Shown: positions 20,740-21,629 of the stretch, piece by piece | How the letters are laid out: each line of letters starts with the position of its first letter | Numbering within the stretch: the stretch's first letter is position 1 | Notes under the pieces: generated by a model | Told to the model about the DNA's origin: nothing | Seen by the model: only the letters and a program-made list of their open reading frames with translations | Databases searched by the model: none | Program-made: the position numbers and the translations under genes | From: an uncultured bacterium | GTDB lineage: Bacteria > Bacillota > Clostridia > TANB77 > CAG-508 | Length of the DNA stretch: 21,629 nucleotides | Reading direction: 5' to 3' | Assembly (NCBI GenBank): GCA_905215615.1 | Contig: CAJMQM010000009.1 | Span: 1-21,629, forward strand

Positions 20740-21629
20740 TTAATACATACCGCCCATGTCTGCTGAATTATCATGTGCTCCACAGTTACAATCTTTTGGT
20801 TCTTTCTTATCTGTTACTAAGCTTTCTGTTGTTAGTATCATTGATGCAATAGATGCAGCATTTTGTAATGCACTACGTGATACTTTAGTAGGGTCTACTA
20901 TTCCTGCTTTTTTCATATCTACATATTCTTCATTAGCAGCATCAAAACCTATTCCTGGATTACTGTCTTTTACTTTTTCAAGTATTACTGCTGGCTCTAA
21001 TCCTGCATTTACAGCTATTTGTCTAATTGGCTCTTCTAATGCTCTTAAGATTATTTTTCCACCAAGCTTTTCATCTTCTTTTAATCCTTCTACTACTTTT
21101 TCTACTTTTGGTATAATATTAACATATGATGTTCCACCACCTGCTACAATACCTTCTTCTACAGCCGCTTTAGTTGCAGAAAGTGCATCTTCTATTCTTA
21201 GTTTTTTGTCTTTCATTTCTACTTCAGTAGCAGCTCCAACACCAATTACAGCAACTCCACCAGCTATTTTAGCTAATCTCTCTTGTAAGTTTTCTTTTTC
21301 AAATTCACTCTTTTCATCTGCAATTTGTGCTTTTAATTGGTTAACTCTTTCTTTTATTTTGTCTTTATTACCCATACCATCTACAATTATAGTATTTTCT
21401 TTTTGAACTTTAATTTGTCTTGCTCTACCTAATTGTTCTACAGTTGTATCTTTTAATTCTAATCCTAAGTCAGATGTAATTACCTCTCCACCTGTTAAAA
21501 TTGCTATATCTTGTAACATAGCTTTTCTCTTATCTCCATAACCTGGAGCTTTAACAGCAACTACATTTAATACACCTCTTAATTTGTTTAAAATTAATGT
21601 AGATAAAGCTTCTCCTTCTATGTCATCAC
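20740..21629 (-). CDS. groEL: Chaperonin GroEL, C-terminal part (runs off the window)
   Basis: 60-kDa chaperonin subunit that folds proteins in a double ring with GroES. The frame is open to the window end, so the visible 295 residues are the C-terminal half; about 245 N-terminal residues lie outside. Seen from the edge inward: DIEGEALSTLILNKLRGVLN and VVAVKAPGYGDKRKAMLQDI of the apical domain, then IGVGAATEVEMKDKKLRIED, ALSATKAAVEEGIVAGGGTS and PGIGFDAANEEYVDMKKAGI of the intermediate and equatorial domains. The end is DNSADMGGMY, a short version of the GGM-rich tail. The upstream region with any CIRCE or CtsR control is not in view. It is followed by the structured element at 20607-20714 and a terminator. 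Confidence 0.97.
   Translation of the reverse strand, partial: DDIEGEALSTLILNKLRGVLNVVAVKAPGYGDKRKAMLQDIAILTGGEVITSDLGLELKDTTVEQLGRARQIKVQKENTIIVDGMGNKDKIKERVNQLKAQIADEKSEFEKENLQERLAKIAGGVAVIGVGAATEVEMKDKKLRIEDALSATKAAVEEGIVAGGGTSYVNIIPKVEKVVEGLKEDEKLGGKIILRALEEPIRQIAVNAGLEPAVILEKVKDSNPGIGFDAANEEYVDMKKAGIVDPTKVSRSALQNAASIASMILTTESLVTDKKEPKDCNCGAHDNSADMGGMY

Noticed and set aside
20756..21406. 216-codon plus-strand frame inside groEL
   Set aside because: Exact complement of the conserved groEL coding region; Ser/Phe-rich shadow.

Overview
The window is very AT-rich chromosomal DNA from a low-GC, endospore-forming Firmicute, most likely an uncultured member of the Clostridia. Three things point there: a complete ctsR-mcsA-mcsB-clpC stress operon with its own CtsR operator, an alpha/beta-type small acid-soluble spore protein gene, and strong Shine-Dalgarno sites throughout. 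Species cannot be told from this sequence. Most protein genes lie on the minus strand; the plus strand carries only a spore-protein gene, two tRNAs and two GC-richer genes that look foreign.

Layout. 1-858: the first codons of a minus-strand gene running off the edge, a terminator, and a 5'-truncated Rpn-family (PD-(D/E)XK recombination-promoting nuclease/transposase) fragment. 859-2230: a plus-strand island with its own promoter, a roughly 210-nt structured leader, a GC-rich gene for a secreted stalk-domain protein, and a strong terminator; a perfect 13-bp inverted repeat brackets the gene. 2243-4022: a NifS/IscS-type cysteine desulfurase and a small membrane-anchored protein. 4087-8913: clpC, mcsB, mcsA, ctsR and the CtsR operator, i.e. 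protein-arginine phosphorylation and Clp proteolysis under heat-shock control. 9068-12480: a small charged protein, a Cof-type HAD phosphatase, the spore protein, and an overlapping pair of a GT4 glycosyltransferase and a PlsC-like acyltransferase, probably for membrane (glyco)lipid synthesis. 12592-13163: the second GC-rich island, encoding an unrecognised 137-aa protein. 13183-14302: long-form ribosome hibernation factor, then tRNA-His and tRNA-Gln. 14312-17482: sortase, HIT protein, and an alanyl-tRNA synthetase lacking the C-terminal C-Ala domain. 17483-18845: hairpin-rich spacer, a second Rpn fragment sharing 104 identical nucleotides with the first, and a membrane-anchored protein whose 3' end is fused to that fragment. 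19108-21629: an mtaB-type tRNA methylthiotransferase whose start is broken by a one-base insertion, a hairpin that buries its ribosome-binding site, two structured elements downstream of groEL, and the C-terminal half of groEL.

The items most worth following up are the two GC-rich single-gene islands (the first with a structured leader that has a decayed partial copy at 101-174), the pair of Rpn fragments with near-perfect local repeat, the mtaB frameshift and its SD-masking hairpin, the short AlaRS, and the roughly 108-nt structured element after groEL. I found no CRISPR array, complete insertion sequence or prophage. GC statements are estimates by eye.
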